DNA of 64,000 nucleotides, taken from positions 1 through 64,000 of the forward strand of contig NZ_JQGJ02000016.1 of assembly GCF_000802155.2 (NCBI RefSeq), in the 5' to 3' direction. The notes under the pieces were generated by a model. That model ran no database searches. It worked only from the letters and a program-made list of their open reading frames with translations, and was not told the origin of the DNA. This document shows, piece by piece, positions 51,228 to 60,315 of the stretch. The translations under genes and the position numbers were made by a program. How positions within the stretch are numbered: the stretch's first letter is position 1; each line of letters starts with the position of its first letter. The stretch comes from Pseudomonas frederiksbergensis (GTDB lineage Bacteria > Pseudomonadota > Gammaproteobacteria > Pseudomonadales > Pseudomonadaceae).

Positions 51228-52235
51228 ATGTCGGCGGTACGCATCGGCCCATATACATTGCAGAACGGCCTGGTTCTCGCCCCTATGGCGGGCGTCACCG
51301 ACCAGCCCTTTCGTCAGTTGTGCAAACGATTGGGCGCAGGACTGGTGGTGTCGGAAATGGTTACCAGCGACATGAGTTTGTGGAACACCCGCAAATCGCG
51401 CCTGCGCATGATCCACGAAGGTGATCCCGAGCCCCGCTCGGTACAGATCGCCGGTGGTGATGCACAGATGCTGGCGGAGGCGGCCCGGGCGAACGTCGAG
51501 TTGGGGGCGCAGATCATCGACATCAACATGGGCTGCCCGGCGAAGAAGGTCTGCAACAAGGCCGCGGGCTCGGCGCTGTTGAAGGACGAAGCGCTGGTCA
51601 CCGAGATCCTGCAGGCGGTTGTCGCCGCGGTTGATGTGCCGGTGACCCTGAAGATCCGTACCGGGTGGGACCGGGACAACAAGAACGGCCTGACGGTGGC
51701 GAAGATCGCCGAACAGGCAGGCATTACGGCGCTGGCGGTCCATGGCCGTACCCGTGCAGACCTGTATACCGGCGAGGCCGAGTACGACACCATAGCCGCG
51801 ATCAAGCAGGCGGTGTCCATTCCGGTCTTTGCCAACGGCGATATCGACTCGCCCGAAAAGGCCCGGTACGTACTGGACGCGACCGGGGCCGACGGCCTGT
51901 TGATCGGCCGGGCCGCCCAGGGGCGGCCATGGATTTTTCGTGAAATCGAACACTACCTGCGCACCGGTGAAAAACTCGCTGCGCCGTTGTTGTCCGAGGT
52001 GGAACGTATTCTGCTAGAGCATCTGGCCGCGCTGCATGCCTTCTATGGTGAAGTCATGGGCGTACGCATCGCTCGCAAGCATGTGGGCTGGTATCTCGCA
52101 ACCCTGCCGGGCGCCAGGGAGTTTCGCGCCCGTTTCAATCGTTTGGATGGTACGCAAGCACAATGCGCCGACGTTCAGGCGTTCTTCGCCGAACGTTACA
52201 AGAGCCTGACAGGGGACGAAGGGGTGGCCGCATGA
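51228..52235 (+). CDS. dusB: tRNA-dihydrouridine synthase B
   Basis: A 335-residue FMN-dependent TIM-barrel enzyme that reduces uridine to dihydrouridine in the tRNA D-loop. Key features are APMAGVTDQPFRQLC (FMN loop, about 18), the catalytic Cys in NMGCPAKKVCNKAAGSAL (about 100), HGRTR and the FMN-phosphate site IGRAAQGRPWIF. AGGGAA precedes the ATG. Its stop overlaps the fis start (ATGA), the conserved dusB-fis operon of gammaproteobacteria. Confidence 0.95.
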   Translation: MSAVRIGPYTLQNGLVLAPMAGVTDQPFRQLCKRLGAGLVVSEMVTSDMSLWNTRKSRLRMIHEGDPEPRSVQIAGGDAQMLAEAARANVELGAQIIDINMGCPAKKVCNKAAGSALLKDEALVTEILQAVVAAVDVPVTLKIRTGWDRDNKNGLTVAKIAEQAGITALAVHGRTRADLYTGEAEYDTIAAIKQAVSIPVFANGDIDSPEKARYVLDATGADGLLIGRAAQGRPWIFREIEHYLRTGEKLAAPLLSEVERILLEHLAALHAFYGEVMGVRIARKHVGWYLATLPGAREFRARFNRLDGTQAQCADVQAFFAERYKSLTGDEGVAA

Positions 52236-52552
52236 CGATGATGACCGAGACTTTAGTGAGTGGAACAGCACCCGTGAGCGACAACGTGAATTTGAAACAG
52301 CACCTCAATACGCCCAGCGAAGAAGGCCAGACCCTTCGCGGGAGCGTCGAGAAGGCGCTGCACAATTATTTCGCCCACCTTGAGGGCGCTGCCGTCACGG
52401 ATGTGTACAACCTGGTGCTCTCCGAAGTCGAGGCGCCTCTGCTCGAAAGCGTGATGAACTACGTCAAGGGCAACCAGACCAAGGCCAGCGAGTTGCTGGG
52501 CCTGAATCGCGGCACCCTGCGCAAGAAACTCAAGCAGTACGACTTGCTTTAA
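52232..52552 (+). CDS. fis: Nucleoid-associated protein Fis
   Basis: A 106-residue Fis protein. The N-terminal arm is flexible, the dimer core includes VEKALHNYFAHLEG (about 37-50) and the C-terminal helix-turn-helix reads NQTKASELLGLNRGTLRKKL (about 84-103). It bends DNA at rRNA, tRNA and other promoters in fast growth and aids recombination. Translation is coupled to dusB through a four-base overlap; ATGs at 52238 and 52241 would shorten it by two or three residues. Confidence 0.95.
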   Translation: MTMMTETLVSGTAPVSDNVNLKQHLNTPSEEGQTLRGSVEKALHNYFAHLEGAAVTDVYNLVLSEVEAPLLESVMNYVKGNQTKASELLGLNRGTLRKKLKQYDLL

Positions 52553-52569
52553 GCATTCAATCAAACCAG

Positions 52570-52603
52570 AAAGGCGCCCGCGTAAAAAACGGTCGCCTTT
52601 TTT
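52570..52603 (+). terminator. Terminator after fis
   Basis: AAAGGCG pairs with CGCCTTT around a loop with CCG/CGG, followed by six T, 18 bases after the fis stop. It separates the dusB-fis operon from purH. Confidence 0.75.
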
Positions 52604-52635
52604 GCTGACTTCCCTTGCTTTTGATGGAACTTGAA

Positions 52636-54243
52636 ATGACCGACCAGACCACCCGCCTGCCGATCCGCCGCGCCTTGATCAGCGTTTCCGACAAGACCGG
52701 GATCCTCGAATTCGCCCGCGAGCTGCAACAGCTGGGCGTCGAGATTCTCTCCACCGGTGGGACCTTCAAGCTGCTGCAGGACAACGGTATCGCCGCAGTG
52801 GAAGTCGCGGACTACACCGGTTTTGCGGAAATGATGGACGGTCGCGTCAAGACCCTGCACCCAAAGATCCACGGCGGGATCCTGGGCCGTCGCGGCATCG
52901 ACGACGCCATCATGAATGAGCACGGCATCAAGCCGATCGACCTGGTGGCGGTCAACCTCTACCCGTTCGAAGCCACCATCAACAAGCCTGGCTGCGACCT
53001 GCCAACCGCCATCGAGAACATCGACATCGGCGGTCCGACCATGGTCCGTTCTGCGGCCAAGAACCATAAGGACGTGGCGATCGTGGTCAACGCCAGCGAT
53101 TACGCCAGCGTGCTGGAAAACCTCAAGGCCGGTGGCCTGACCTACGCCCAGCGTTTCGACCTGATGCTCAAGGCCTTCGAACACACCGCTGCCTATGACG
53201 GCATGATCGCCAACTACATGGGCACCGTGAACCAGGCCGCCGACACCTTGAGTACGGAAGGCCGCAGCGAATTCCCGCGCACCTTCAACACCCAATTCAT
53301 CAAGGCCCAGGAAATGCGCTACGGCGAGAACCCGCACCAGAGCGCGGCGTTCTACGTGGAAGCCAAGCCTGCCGAAGTCGGCATCGCCACCGCCACCCAG
53401 TTGCAAGGCAAGGAACTGTCGTTCAACAACGTGGCCGACACCGACGCCGCGCTGGAGTGCGTGAAGAGCTTCGTTAAGCCAGCCTGCGTGATCGTCAAGC
53501 ACGCCAACCCGTGCGGCGTGGCTGTGAGCCCGGACGCCGAAGGCGGCATCCGCCAGGCCTACGAACTGGCCTACGCCACCGACACCGAGTCGGCCTTCGG
53601 CGGCATCATCGCCTTCAACCGTGAACTGGACGCCGAGACCGCCAAGGCCATCGTCGAGCGCCAGTTCGTCGAAGTGATCATCGCCCCTTCGGTCAGCGAA
53701 GAAGCCCGTGCCATCGTCGCCGCCAAAGCCAACGTGCGCCTGCTGGCCTGCGGCCAATGGTCGGCCGACCGTGCGCCGGCCTGGGACTACAAGCGCGTCA
53801 ATGGCGGCCTGCTGGTCCAGAGCCGGGACATCGGCATGATCGGCAGCGAAGACCTGAAAGTGGTGACCCAGCGCGCCCCGAGCGAGCAGGAAATCAATGA
53901 CCTGATCTTCGCCTGGAAAGTCGCCAAGTACGTCAAGTCCAACGCCATCGTCTATGCCAAGAACCGCCAGACCATCGGTGTCGGCGCCGGCCAGATGAGC
54001 CGAGTGAATTCGGCCCGCATCGCCGCCATCAAGGCTGAACACGCCGGCTTGCAGGTACAGGGCGCGGTTATGGCTTCCGACGCGTTCTTCCCGTTCCGCG
54101 ACGGTATCGACAATGCAGCGAAGGTTGGCATCACTGCGGTGATCCAGCCGGGTGGTTCGATGCGTGACGCTGAAGTGATTGCTGCGGCTGATGAAGCCGG
54201 CATCGCGATGGTGTTCACCGGCATGCGTCACTTCCGTCACTAA
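52636..54243 (+). CDS. purH: Bifunctional AICAR transformylase/IMP cyclohydrolase
   Basis: A 535-residue enzyme for the last two steps of purine synthesis. The N-terminal IMP cyclohydrolase domain (1-200) starts ALISVSDKTGILEFAREL and includes MMDGRVKTLHPKIHGG. The C-terminal AICAR transformylase has RYGENPHQSAAFY, VKHANPCGVA (catalytic Lys-His) and the TIGVGAGQMSRV segment. The ATG at 52636 gives the usual N-terminus; ATGs 12 and 21 bases earlier are less likely. purD follows after 188 bases. Confidence 0.96.
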   Translation: MTDQTTRLPIRRALISVSDKTGILEFARELQQLGVEILSTGGTFKLLQDNGIAAVEVADYTGFAEMMDGRVKTLHPKIHGGILGRRGIDDAIMNEHGIKPIDLVAVNLYPFEATINKPGCDLPTAIENIDIGGPTMVRSAAKNHKDVAIVVNASDYASVLENLKAGGLTYAQRFDLMLKAFEHTAAYDGMIANYMGTVNQAADTLSTEGRSEFPRTFNTQFIKAQEMRYGENPHQSAAFYVEAKPAEVGIATATQLQGKELSFNNVADTDAALECVKSFVKPACVIVKHANPCGVAVSPDAEGGIRQAYELAYATDTESAFGGIIAFNRELDAETAKAIVERQFVEVIIAPSVSEEARAIVAAKANVRLLACGQWSADRAPAWDYKRVNGGLLVQSRDIGMIGSEDLKVVTQRAPSEQEINDLIFAWKVAKYVKSNAIVYAKNRQTIGVGAGQMSRVNSARIAAIKAEHAGLQVQGAVMASDAFFPFRDGIDNAAKVGITAVIQPGGSMRDAEVIAAADEAGIAMVFTGMRHFRH

Positions 54244-54431
54244 CAAGGCAACGGCCGTACTGAAGCCGGCATCTGCTGCGTTGGGGCCGACCTCGATGAT
54301 GCTCATTGCCAAAAGGCAACTCCGCTCACCGAGGTCCACTCCGCCTTGCATCTACCGGCTTCATTGCGACCTCCTACGGCGCATGACGCCCTAGGCTCCA
54401 AACAGAATCAGCGTCATCCGAGGTTTTTGAA

Positions 54432-55727
54432 ATGAATGTTTTGATCATTGGCAGCGGTGGCCGTGAACACGCCCTGGCCTGGAAAGTAGCTCAGGATCCG
54501 CGCGTGCAGAAGGTGTTTGTCGCACCGGGCAATGCTGGCACCGCCATCGAAGCCAAATGCGAAAACGTTGCGATCGACGTGCTGGCCTTGGAACAACTGG
54601 CCGATTTCGCCGAAAAAAACGTCTCGCTGACCATCGTCGGTCCGGAAGTACCGCTGGTCGCCGGCGTGGTCGATCTGTTCCGGACTCGCGGCCTGGATTG
54701 CTTCGGCCCGACCGCCGGTGCTGCGCAGCTGGAGGGTTCGAAAGCCTTCACCAAGGATTTCCTGGCGCGTCACAAGATCCCGACCGCCGATTACCAGAAC
54801 TTCACCGAAATCGAACCGGCCCTGGCGTACCTGCGCGAAAAAGGCGCACCGATCGTGATCAAGGCGGACGGCCTGGCCGCCGGTAAAGGCGTGATCGTTG
54901 CCATGACCCTGGCCGAGGCAGAAGAGGCCGTGCGCGACATGCTCGCCGGCAATGCCTTCGGTGATGCCGGTTCCCGCGTCGTGATCGAAGAATTCCTCGA
55001 CGGCGAGGAAGCCAGCTTCATCGTCATGGTCGACGGCAAGAACGTCCTGCCGATGGCAACCAGCCAAGACCACAAGCGTGTCGGCGATGGCGACAGCGGC
55101 CCGAACACCGGCGGCATGGGCGCTTACTCCCCAGCGCCAGTTGTCACGGCCGAGGTACACCAGCGCGTGATGGACCAGGTCATCTGGCCGACCGTGCGCG
55201 GCATGGCCGAGGAAGGCAACGTCTACACTGGTTTCCTCTATGCTGGCTTGATGATTGACAAGGCTGGTAACCCAAAAGTCATCGAATTCAACTGCCGTTT
55301 CGGCGATCCTGAGACCCAGCCGGTGATGCTGCGCCTGCAATCGAGCCTGGTGCTGCTGGTCGAAGCCGCCCTGGCGCAGGCGCTGGATAAGGTTGAAGCT
55401 CAATGGGACCCGCGTCCGAGCGTCGGCGTCGTGCTGGCCGCTGGTGGTTATCCGGGCGACTACGCCAAAGGCCGTGCGATCAACGGCCTGGAAGCAGCCG
55501 CCCAACTGGAAGGCAAGGTTTTCCACGCCGGTACGGCACTGAAGGACGGCCAGGTCGTGACTGCCGGTGGTCGGGTGCTGTGCGCCACGGCCATGGGCAT
55601 CAGCGTTGATGCCGCTCAGCAGCAGGCCTACAAGCTTGCCGCGCAGATTGATTGGGAAGGCTGTTTCTACCGCAAGGACATTGGCTACCGTGCCATTGCC
55701 CGCGAACGTGGCGAAAACCTGGAATAA
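54432..55727 (+). CDS. purD: Phosphoribosylamine--glycine ligase (GARS)
   Basis: A 431-residue ATP-grasp ligase joining phosphoribosylamine and glycine in purine synthesis. It has the N-terminal MNVLIIGSGGREHALAWK, the ATP-grasp elements PIVIKADGLAAGKGV (about 137-151) and VVIEEFLDGEEASF, and EFNCRFGDPETQ near the metal site (about 287). The 188-base gap from purH contains no gene I can support and probably a promoter or attenuator. Confidence 0.96.
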   Translation: MNVLIIGSGGREHALAWKVAQDPRVQKVFVAPGNAGTAIEAKCENVAIDVLALEQLADFAEKNVSLTIVGPEVPLVAGVVDLFRTRGLDCFGPTAGAAQLEGSKAFTKDFLARHKIPTADYQNFTEIEPALAYLREKGAPIVIKADGLAAGKGVIVAMTLAEAEEAVRDMLAGNAFGDAGSRVVIEEFLDGEEASFIVMVDGKNVLPMATSQDHKRVGDGDSGPNTGGMGAYSPAPVVTAEVHQRVMDQVIWPTVRGMAEEGNVYTGFLYAGLMIDKAGNPKVIEFNCRFGDPETQPVMLRLQSSLVLLVEAALAQALDKVEAQWDPRPSVGVVLAAGGYPGDYAKGRAINGLEAAAQLEGKVFHAGTALKDGQVVTAGGRVLCATAMGISVDAAQQQAYKLAAQIDWEGCFYRKDIGYRAIARERGENLE

Positions 55728-55737
55728 CCCTGCCATT

Positions 55738-55772
55738 CAGACAGGCAGGAGCCCAGGGCTCTTGCCTGTCTG
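55738..55772. terminator. Long hairpin between purD and retS
   Basis: CAGACAGGCA pairs perfectly with TGCCTGTCTG, and inside it AGCCC pairs with GGGCT, giving a 35-base nearly continuous stem. It lies 10 bases after the purD stop. There is no T run on the plus strand, so it may be a weak terminator or an mRNA-stabilising structure. Confidence 0.55.
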
Positions 55773-55826
55773 CTCGGGCGCCGCGCATAGTTATAATCTG
55801 GCATCAACCTACGAAGGGATTTCGCC

Positions 55827-58598
55827 GTGCGCTGGCTCAGGATTGCCATAAGCTTGACCGTTACCCTGCTGACGCTGCTCTGCGTGCCGGCCCAGGCGGC
55901 GCCCGGCAGTGGCTGGGCGGTTTTGCTCGACGAACAGGGCGACCTGAAGCTGAGCGACATCCGCTCTGCACGCTATACCAACCAGTTCAGCCCCATTGAT
56001 CTGGACCACCTCAAGGCAGCCGAACCTGGTGGTGCCCTGTGGCTGCGCTTCCGGCTTTCCCCCGACCGGCATGAACAGATCCTGCGTGTCTTCGCGCCTG
56101 ATCTATCGCGCCTGAATCTCTATGTATTGGATGGCGACACTCTCGTCGGCCAACAAGTCAGCGGCAACGCCATGCCGCATACCGAACCCATGGTGCCGAG
56201 CAGCGATTTCATGCTGCCCTTGCCGCGCAGCGATAAATCGCTGGACGTGTACCTGAGATTGGCATCGCGCTACGAGCTGCGCCCCTATGTCACCTTGCAG
56301 CCGGCCGTCCTGGCGGCAGCCAACCAGAACCAGACGCTGGTCTATGGGCTGTTGTTCGGCTGCATCGCCATGCTGATCCTGCACAACCTCACCCGCTACG
56401 CCTATACCCGATCACGCAGTTGCCTGTGGCTCGCCGCCTGCGAAGGGTTGCTGATGCTCAGCCTGATATTGCTGCTGAACCTCGCGGGGGCCTGGCTGCC
56501 TGATTGGCCGGCAATCCAGACGCCGGGGGCCTACCTGGCCCTGTTGCTGACGGCGCCCTGCGGGCTGATGTTTGCCTATCGTTACTTCGCGCCGCTGGGA
56601 CCGCACCCGCTGAACCGGCTTCTGCTGGGCGAAATAGTCTTCATCATGCTGTGTAGCCTGTTGCTGCTGTTCGTCAACACGCTGCCACTCAATATCATGA
56701 CCTACGCCTTGGTGGCCCTGGCTGGCCTGAGCATGCTGTTCGTCAGCGCCTGGCACTGGCAGAAGGGCTACCGCCCGGCACGGTTGTTCGTCGCCGCCAT
56801 GGTGGTGTTCAACCTGGGTACGCTGATCATCCTTCCGGCCCTGCAGGGGCTGACCGAAGTCGCGCCCCAAGGGCTGATCGTCACGTTGCTGGTCATTATC
56901 TGCATCAGTGGCCTGCTGATGAGCATCGCATTGGGCGAACGTCAGCGGTCGATCAATGAAAATCGCTTCAGCGTCAGCCGCGACCTAGCCGCGAGCAACG
57001 CCGAGATCAACGCCAAGGCCGAATTCCTGGCCAAGATCAGCCATGAGATCCGCACGCCGATGAATGGTGTGCTGGGCATGACCGAGCTGTTGCTAGGCAC
57101 GCCGCTATCGGTCAAGCAGCGCGACTACGTGCAGACGATCCACAGCGCCGGCAACGAACTGCTAACGTTGATCAATGAGATTCTCGACATTTCCCGGCTC
57201 GAATCCGGGCAAATCGAGCTCGATGATGTGCAGTTCGACCTCAATGCGTTGATCGAGGACTGCCTGAGCATTTTCCGCGCCAAGGCCGAACAGCAGAACG
57301 TCGAGCTGATCAGTTTCATCCAGCCCCAGGTTCCTCGAGTCATCAGCGGCGATCCGACGCGCCTGCGCCAGGCACTGTTGAGCCTGTTGGAAAACGCCCT
57401 GAAGAAAACCGACGAAGGCGAGGTGCTGATCGTCGTCGCCCTCGACGAACGCAGCGACCAGCCACGCCTGCGCATCGCGGTACAGGACAGCGGGTCGCCC
57501 ATGGATGCCGAAGAACGCGATACGCTGATGCATGCCGAGCTGCACAGCAAGAATGTTCTGTCCGCCACGCGCCTGGGTGGCAACCTGGGGCTGCTCATTG
57601 CCCGGCAACTGATCATGCTGATGCACGGCGAGTTCGGCATCAAGAGCGGCAGCAGCCAAGGCAGCACCTTGTGGCTGACCTTGCCGCTGGACCCGGACCG
57701 CCTCGAACATCCGACCGCAGACCTCGATAGCCCCCTGCAAGGCGCACGGGTGCTGGTGGTCGACGACAACGACACCTGCCGCAAAGTCCTCGTGCAGCAA
57801 TGCAGCGCCTGGGGCTTGAACGTCAGCGCCGTGCCGTCGGGCAAGGAAGCCTTGGCGCTGCTGCGCACCAAGGCTCACTTGCGCGACTATTTCGACGTGG
57901 TGCTGCTGGACCAGAACATGCCTGGCATGACGGGAATGCAGCTGGCAGCCAAGATCAAGGAAGATCCGAGCCTGAACCACGACATCCTGTTGATCATGCT
58001 GACCGGCATCAGCAACGCACCGAGCAAGATCGTGGCGCGAAACAGCGGCGTCAAGCGCATCCTCGCCAAACCGGTGGCGGGCTATACGCTCAAGACGACC
58101 CTGGCGGACGAACTGAACCAGCGCAACAAAGGCCAGGCGCCGAACCTGCCGGTCAATGCCGGCCCTCCCACTCCCGTGCAGGTTCCCAGCGATTTCCGGA
58201 TCCTGGTGGCTGAGGACAACACCATTTCCACCAAGGTCATCCGCGGCATGCTCGGCAAGCTCAACCTGCAACCCGACACCGCCAGCAACGGCGAGGAAGC
58301 CCTCAAAGCCATGAAAGAACAGCGCTACGACCTGGTCTTGATGGACTGCGAGATGCCGATCCTCGATGGATTCTCCGCCACCCAACAGCTGCGTGCCTGG
58401 GAAGTCGGTAACCAGCGCACCCGTACGCCAGTGGTGGCGCTCACGGCGCATATCCTGGCCGAACACAAGGAACGCGCCCGCCAGGCCGGAATGGACGGGC
58501 ACATGGCCAAGCCCGTGGAACTGTCGCAGTTGCGCGAGCTGATTGAACACTGGGTGGCCCAGCGCGATCAGCAGAACCGCACGGCACAAACCTCCTGA
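55827..58598 (+). CDS. retS: Hybrid sensor kinase RetS
   Basis: A 923-residue membrane hybrid kinase. It has a signal peptide (1-24, cut after PAQA), a periplasmic 7TMR-DISM sensory domain (about 28-165), seven membrane helices (about 175-375), a dimerisation domain with the His box AKISHEIRTPMNG (about 412) and an ATPase domain. Two receivers follow, with Asp in VVLLDQNMPGM (about 695) and LVLMDCEMPIL (about 840). RetS blocks GacS by forming heterodimers and so tunes the Gac/Rsm switch between planktonic and biofilm/toxin programmes. The start is a GTG with AAGGGA upstream. Confidence 0.93.
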   Translation: MRWLRIAISLTVTLLTLLCVPAQAAPGSGWAVLLDEQGDLKLSDIRSARYTNQFSPIDLDHLKAAEPGGALWLRFRLSPDRHEQILRVFAPDLSRLNLYVLDGDTLVGQQVSGNAMPHTEPMVPSSDFMLPLPRSDKSLDVYLRLASRYELRPYVTLQPAVLAAANQNQTLVYGLLFGCIAMLILHNLTRYAYTRSRSCLWLAACEGLLMLSLILLLNLAGAWLPDWPAIQTPGAYLALLLTAPCGLMFAYRYFAPLGPHPLNRLLLGEIVFIMLCSLLLLFVNTLPLNIMTYALVALAGLSMLFVSAWHWQKGYRPARLFVAAMVVFNLGTLIILPALQGLTEVAPQGLIVTLLVIICISGLLMSIALGERQRSINENRFSVSRDLAASNAEINAKAEFLAKISHEIRTPMNGVLGMTELLLGTPLSVKQRDYVQTIHSAGNELLTLINEILDISRLESGQIELDDVQFDLNALIEDCLSIFRAKAEQQNVELISFIQPQVPRVISGDPTRLRQALLSLLENALKKTDEGEVLIVVALDERSDQPRLRIAVQDSGSPMDAEERDTLMHAELHSKNVLSATRLGGNLGLLIARQLIMLMHGEFGIKSGSSQGSTLWLTLPLDPDRLEHPTADLDSPLQGARVLVVDDNDTCRKVLVQQCSAWGLNVSAVPSGKEALALLRTKAHLRDYFDVVLLDQNMPGMTGMQLAAKIKEDPSLNHDILLIMLTGISNAPSKIVARNSGVKRILAKPVAGYTLKTTLADELNQRNKGQAPNLPVNAGPPTPVQVPSDFRILVAEDNTISTKVIRGMLGKLNLQPDTASNGEEALKAMKEQRYDLVLMDCEMPILDGFSATQQLRAWEVGNQRTRTPVVALTAHILAEHKERARQAGMDGHMAKPVELSQLRELIEHWVAQRDQQNRTAQTS

Positions 58599-58660
58599 GC
58601 CGACAGGCGCCGAAACGCCTGATAGACTCCCGTCGTGTTCCTCCTTTCTCGAGTCTTGCC

Positions 58661-59257
58661 ATGCTCCATGTGCTGTTCAGCGTTTACCTGAAGATGCTGG
58701 TGCTCTACAGCCCCTTCTTTGTCCTGTCGTGTTTTATCAGCCTGACTCGCGGCTACTCACGCAAGGAACAACGTCGACTGGCCTGGAAGGTGGCGACCGC
58801 AACGCTGGTGTCCAGCGTATTGCTGTACTTGTTCGGAAGAGTGATTTTCAGCGTGTTCGGCATCACGGTAGATGCGTTCCGTATCGGCGCTGGCAGCGTG
58901 CTGTTCATTTCGGCGCTGGGCATGGCCCAAGGCAAATCCGCCGTACAGACCGATAACGTGCAGCAGGACGTGACCATCGTCCCGCTGACGATTCCATTGA
59001 CCGTCGGCCCCGGCACCATCGGGGCCCTGCTGGTGATGGGCGTGAGCCAGCCGCACTGGGACGACAAACTCATGGCCATCATCAGCATCGCCCTGGCCAG
59101 CTTCACCGTTGGCGTCGTGCTTTACCTGTCCAGCCGTATCGAACGGATTCTTGGCGACCAGGGCTTGCAGATTGTCAGCCGCTTGATGGGACTGTTCGTC
59201 TGTGCGTTGGCAGCGCAGATCATCTTTACCGGGGTGAAAGGCTACCTGGCGCCGTGA
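58661..59257 (+). CDS. MarC-family inner-membrane protein
   Basis: A 198-residue protein with six hydrophobic helices and the MarC family pattern (SRKEQRRLAWKVATATL, FRIGAGSVLFISALGMAQG, VPLTIPLTVGPGTIGALLVMG). MarC proteins were once linked to multiple antibiotic resistance but no transport activity is shown. It follows retS by 62 bases on the same strand and may share its transcript. Confidence 0.85.
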   Translation: MLHVLFSVYLKMLVLYSPFFVLSCFISLTRGYSRKEQRRLAWKVATATLVSSVLLYLFGRVIFSVFGITVDAFRIGAGSVLFISALGMAQGKSAVQTDNVQQDVTIVPLTIPLTVGPGTIGALLVMGVSQPHWDDKLMAIISIALASFTVGVVLYLSSRIERILGDQGLQIVSRLMGLFVCALAAQIIFTGVKGYLAP

Positions 59258-59275
59258 CCCTGGCCAGTATTGAAC

Positions 59276-60100
59276 TCAGGCATGCTTGCGACGACTGAAA
59301 CGCTTGCTCAAGACTTCCCGACGATGTACGCCCAGGTATTCTTCGATTTCCTGCCGGTAGTCCTCGTAACGTGCCGGATTGAAGGTCACGAACGATTTGC
59401 CACGGAAGATCTCCCGCGCCGAAGCGCGCCAGTTTACGAAGAGCACGCCACCGTTACTGGAGGACCCGGTCTGTTTGACCGAGCTGGAGGACGCAATCAG
59501 AATACCGTTGGACAGTTGTTCGCAAGGAATGACGGATAGACGTGCGCCATCGGCCGCCTTGGCCTGGGTGCCGAACAGATTGAGGGTTTCCTTGTCCTGC
59601 TTCAAACCATCGATCGTGGTATTGACCACGGAACCCAGCACTGTCGCCGCGGGGATACTGGCTTTCACGCCGTCGACGATCCCTTTGACGATATCGCTGA
59701 TCACCAGGTCCATATCCACCTGCAGGGAACTCTCGGAATAGCGGGAGTAACCGTCATCGGCGACGAAACAGCCGAGGTCCTGCAGGCAGCGAATGAAGGC
59801 GTCATACCATCCGCGGGTGTTTTTGCCACCGGGCACTTCGAAGTTGGCTTCCATGATCGCCATGGTCATCAGGTTTTCCATGATTGCCATGTTATTGAGC
59901 GACATGCCTTGGCCGTAGCCCACCAGTGCATCCCCCAGCATCAGCGCATCCATCTCTTTGGTTGGGTTGTCTTGTAGCGACTGTACCGCCGACCTGCGCA
60001 TGCGCCGCATAGTCGAAGCCAACGCCTTGCGCCTGTTGATACGTGCACTCACCAGCTCAACGCTCTGTTCAACACTTACGTTACTTTCTAAAATTTCCAT
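59276..60100 (-). CDS. Unknown protein, paralogue of the divergent neighbour
   Basis: A 274-residue protein with no signal peptide or membrane helix, of no family I know. The N-terminus is helical and rich in basic residues (ARINRRKALASTMRRMRR, about 19-36), followed by a Met-rich stretch (MSLNNMAIMENLMTMAIM, about 66-83). From GWYDAFIRCLQDLG (about 97) to the end it aligns with the neighbouring 215-residue protein: both have GW-x5-R-x-L-x2-LG, a Val/Ile-rich middle, an aromatic SSNGGVLFVNWRAS-type strand and an ending RF-x2-RK-x-A. AAAGGAAG lies six bases before the ATG. The location next to a large toxin-like gene suggests accessory, possibly secreted or toxin-related, function; this is inference. 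Confidence 0.7.
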   Translation of the reverse strand: MEILESNVSVEQSVELVSARINRRKALASTMRRMRRSAVQSLQDNPTKEMDALMLGDALVGYGQGMSLNNMAIMENLMTMAIMEANFEVPGGKNTRGWYDAFIRCLQDLGCFVADDGYSRYSESSLQVDMDLVISDIVKGIVDGVKASIPAATVLGSVVNTTIDGLKQDKETLNLFGTQAKAADGARLSVIPCEQLSNGILIASSSSVKQTGSSSNGGVLFVNWRASAREIFRGKSFVTFNPARYEDYRQEIEEYLGVHRREVLSKRFSRRKHA

Positions 60101-60315
60101 GATGCTTCCTTTATTAGATAAACGACCGCTCCTGCGGACAACTCAGAATCTAATTTATCGAACTAGGAATTAACATTGAAAACTAAATACAATATATGTA
60201 GCGCAGCCATTCCAAAACAACACATTCAGAGGCCAATAAAAGTTTCAACAGACTTGAATATCCTCACCGCAGCTGTATTCATATAACCTTCTACAACAGC
60301 AGACGGATGATTACC
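60101..60315. promoter_or_regulatory. AT-rich divergent promoter region of the paralogue pair
   Basis: A 215-base interval much richer in A and T than the surrounding genes, for example around AATTTATCGAACTAGGAATT and CAATATATG. It must hold both divergent promoters; a possible pair for the plus strand is TTGAAT (60254) with TATTCA (60276). The low GC fits a horizontally acquired segment. Confidence 0.5.
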
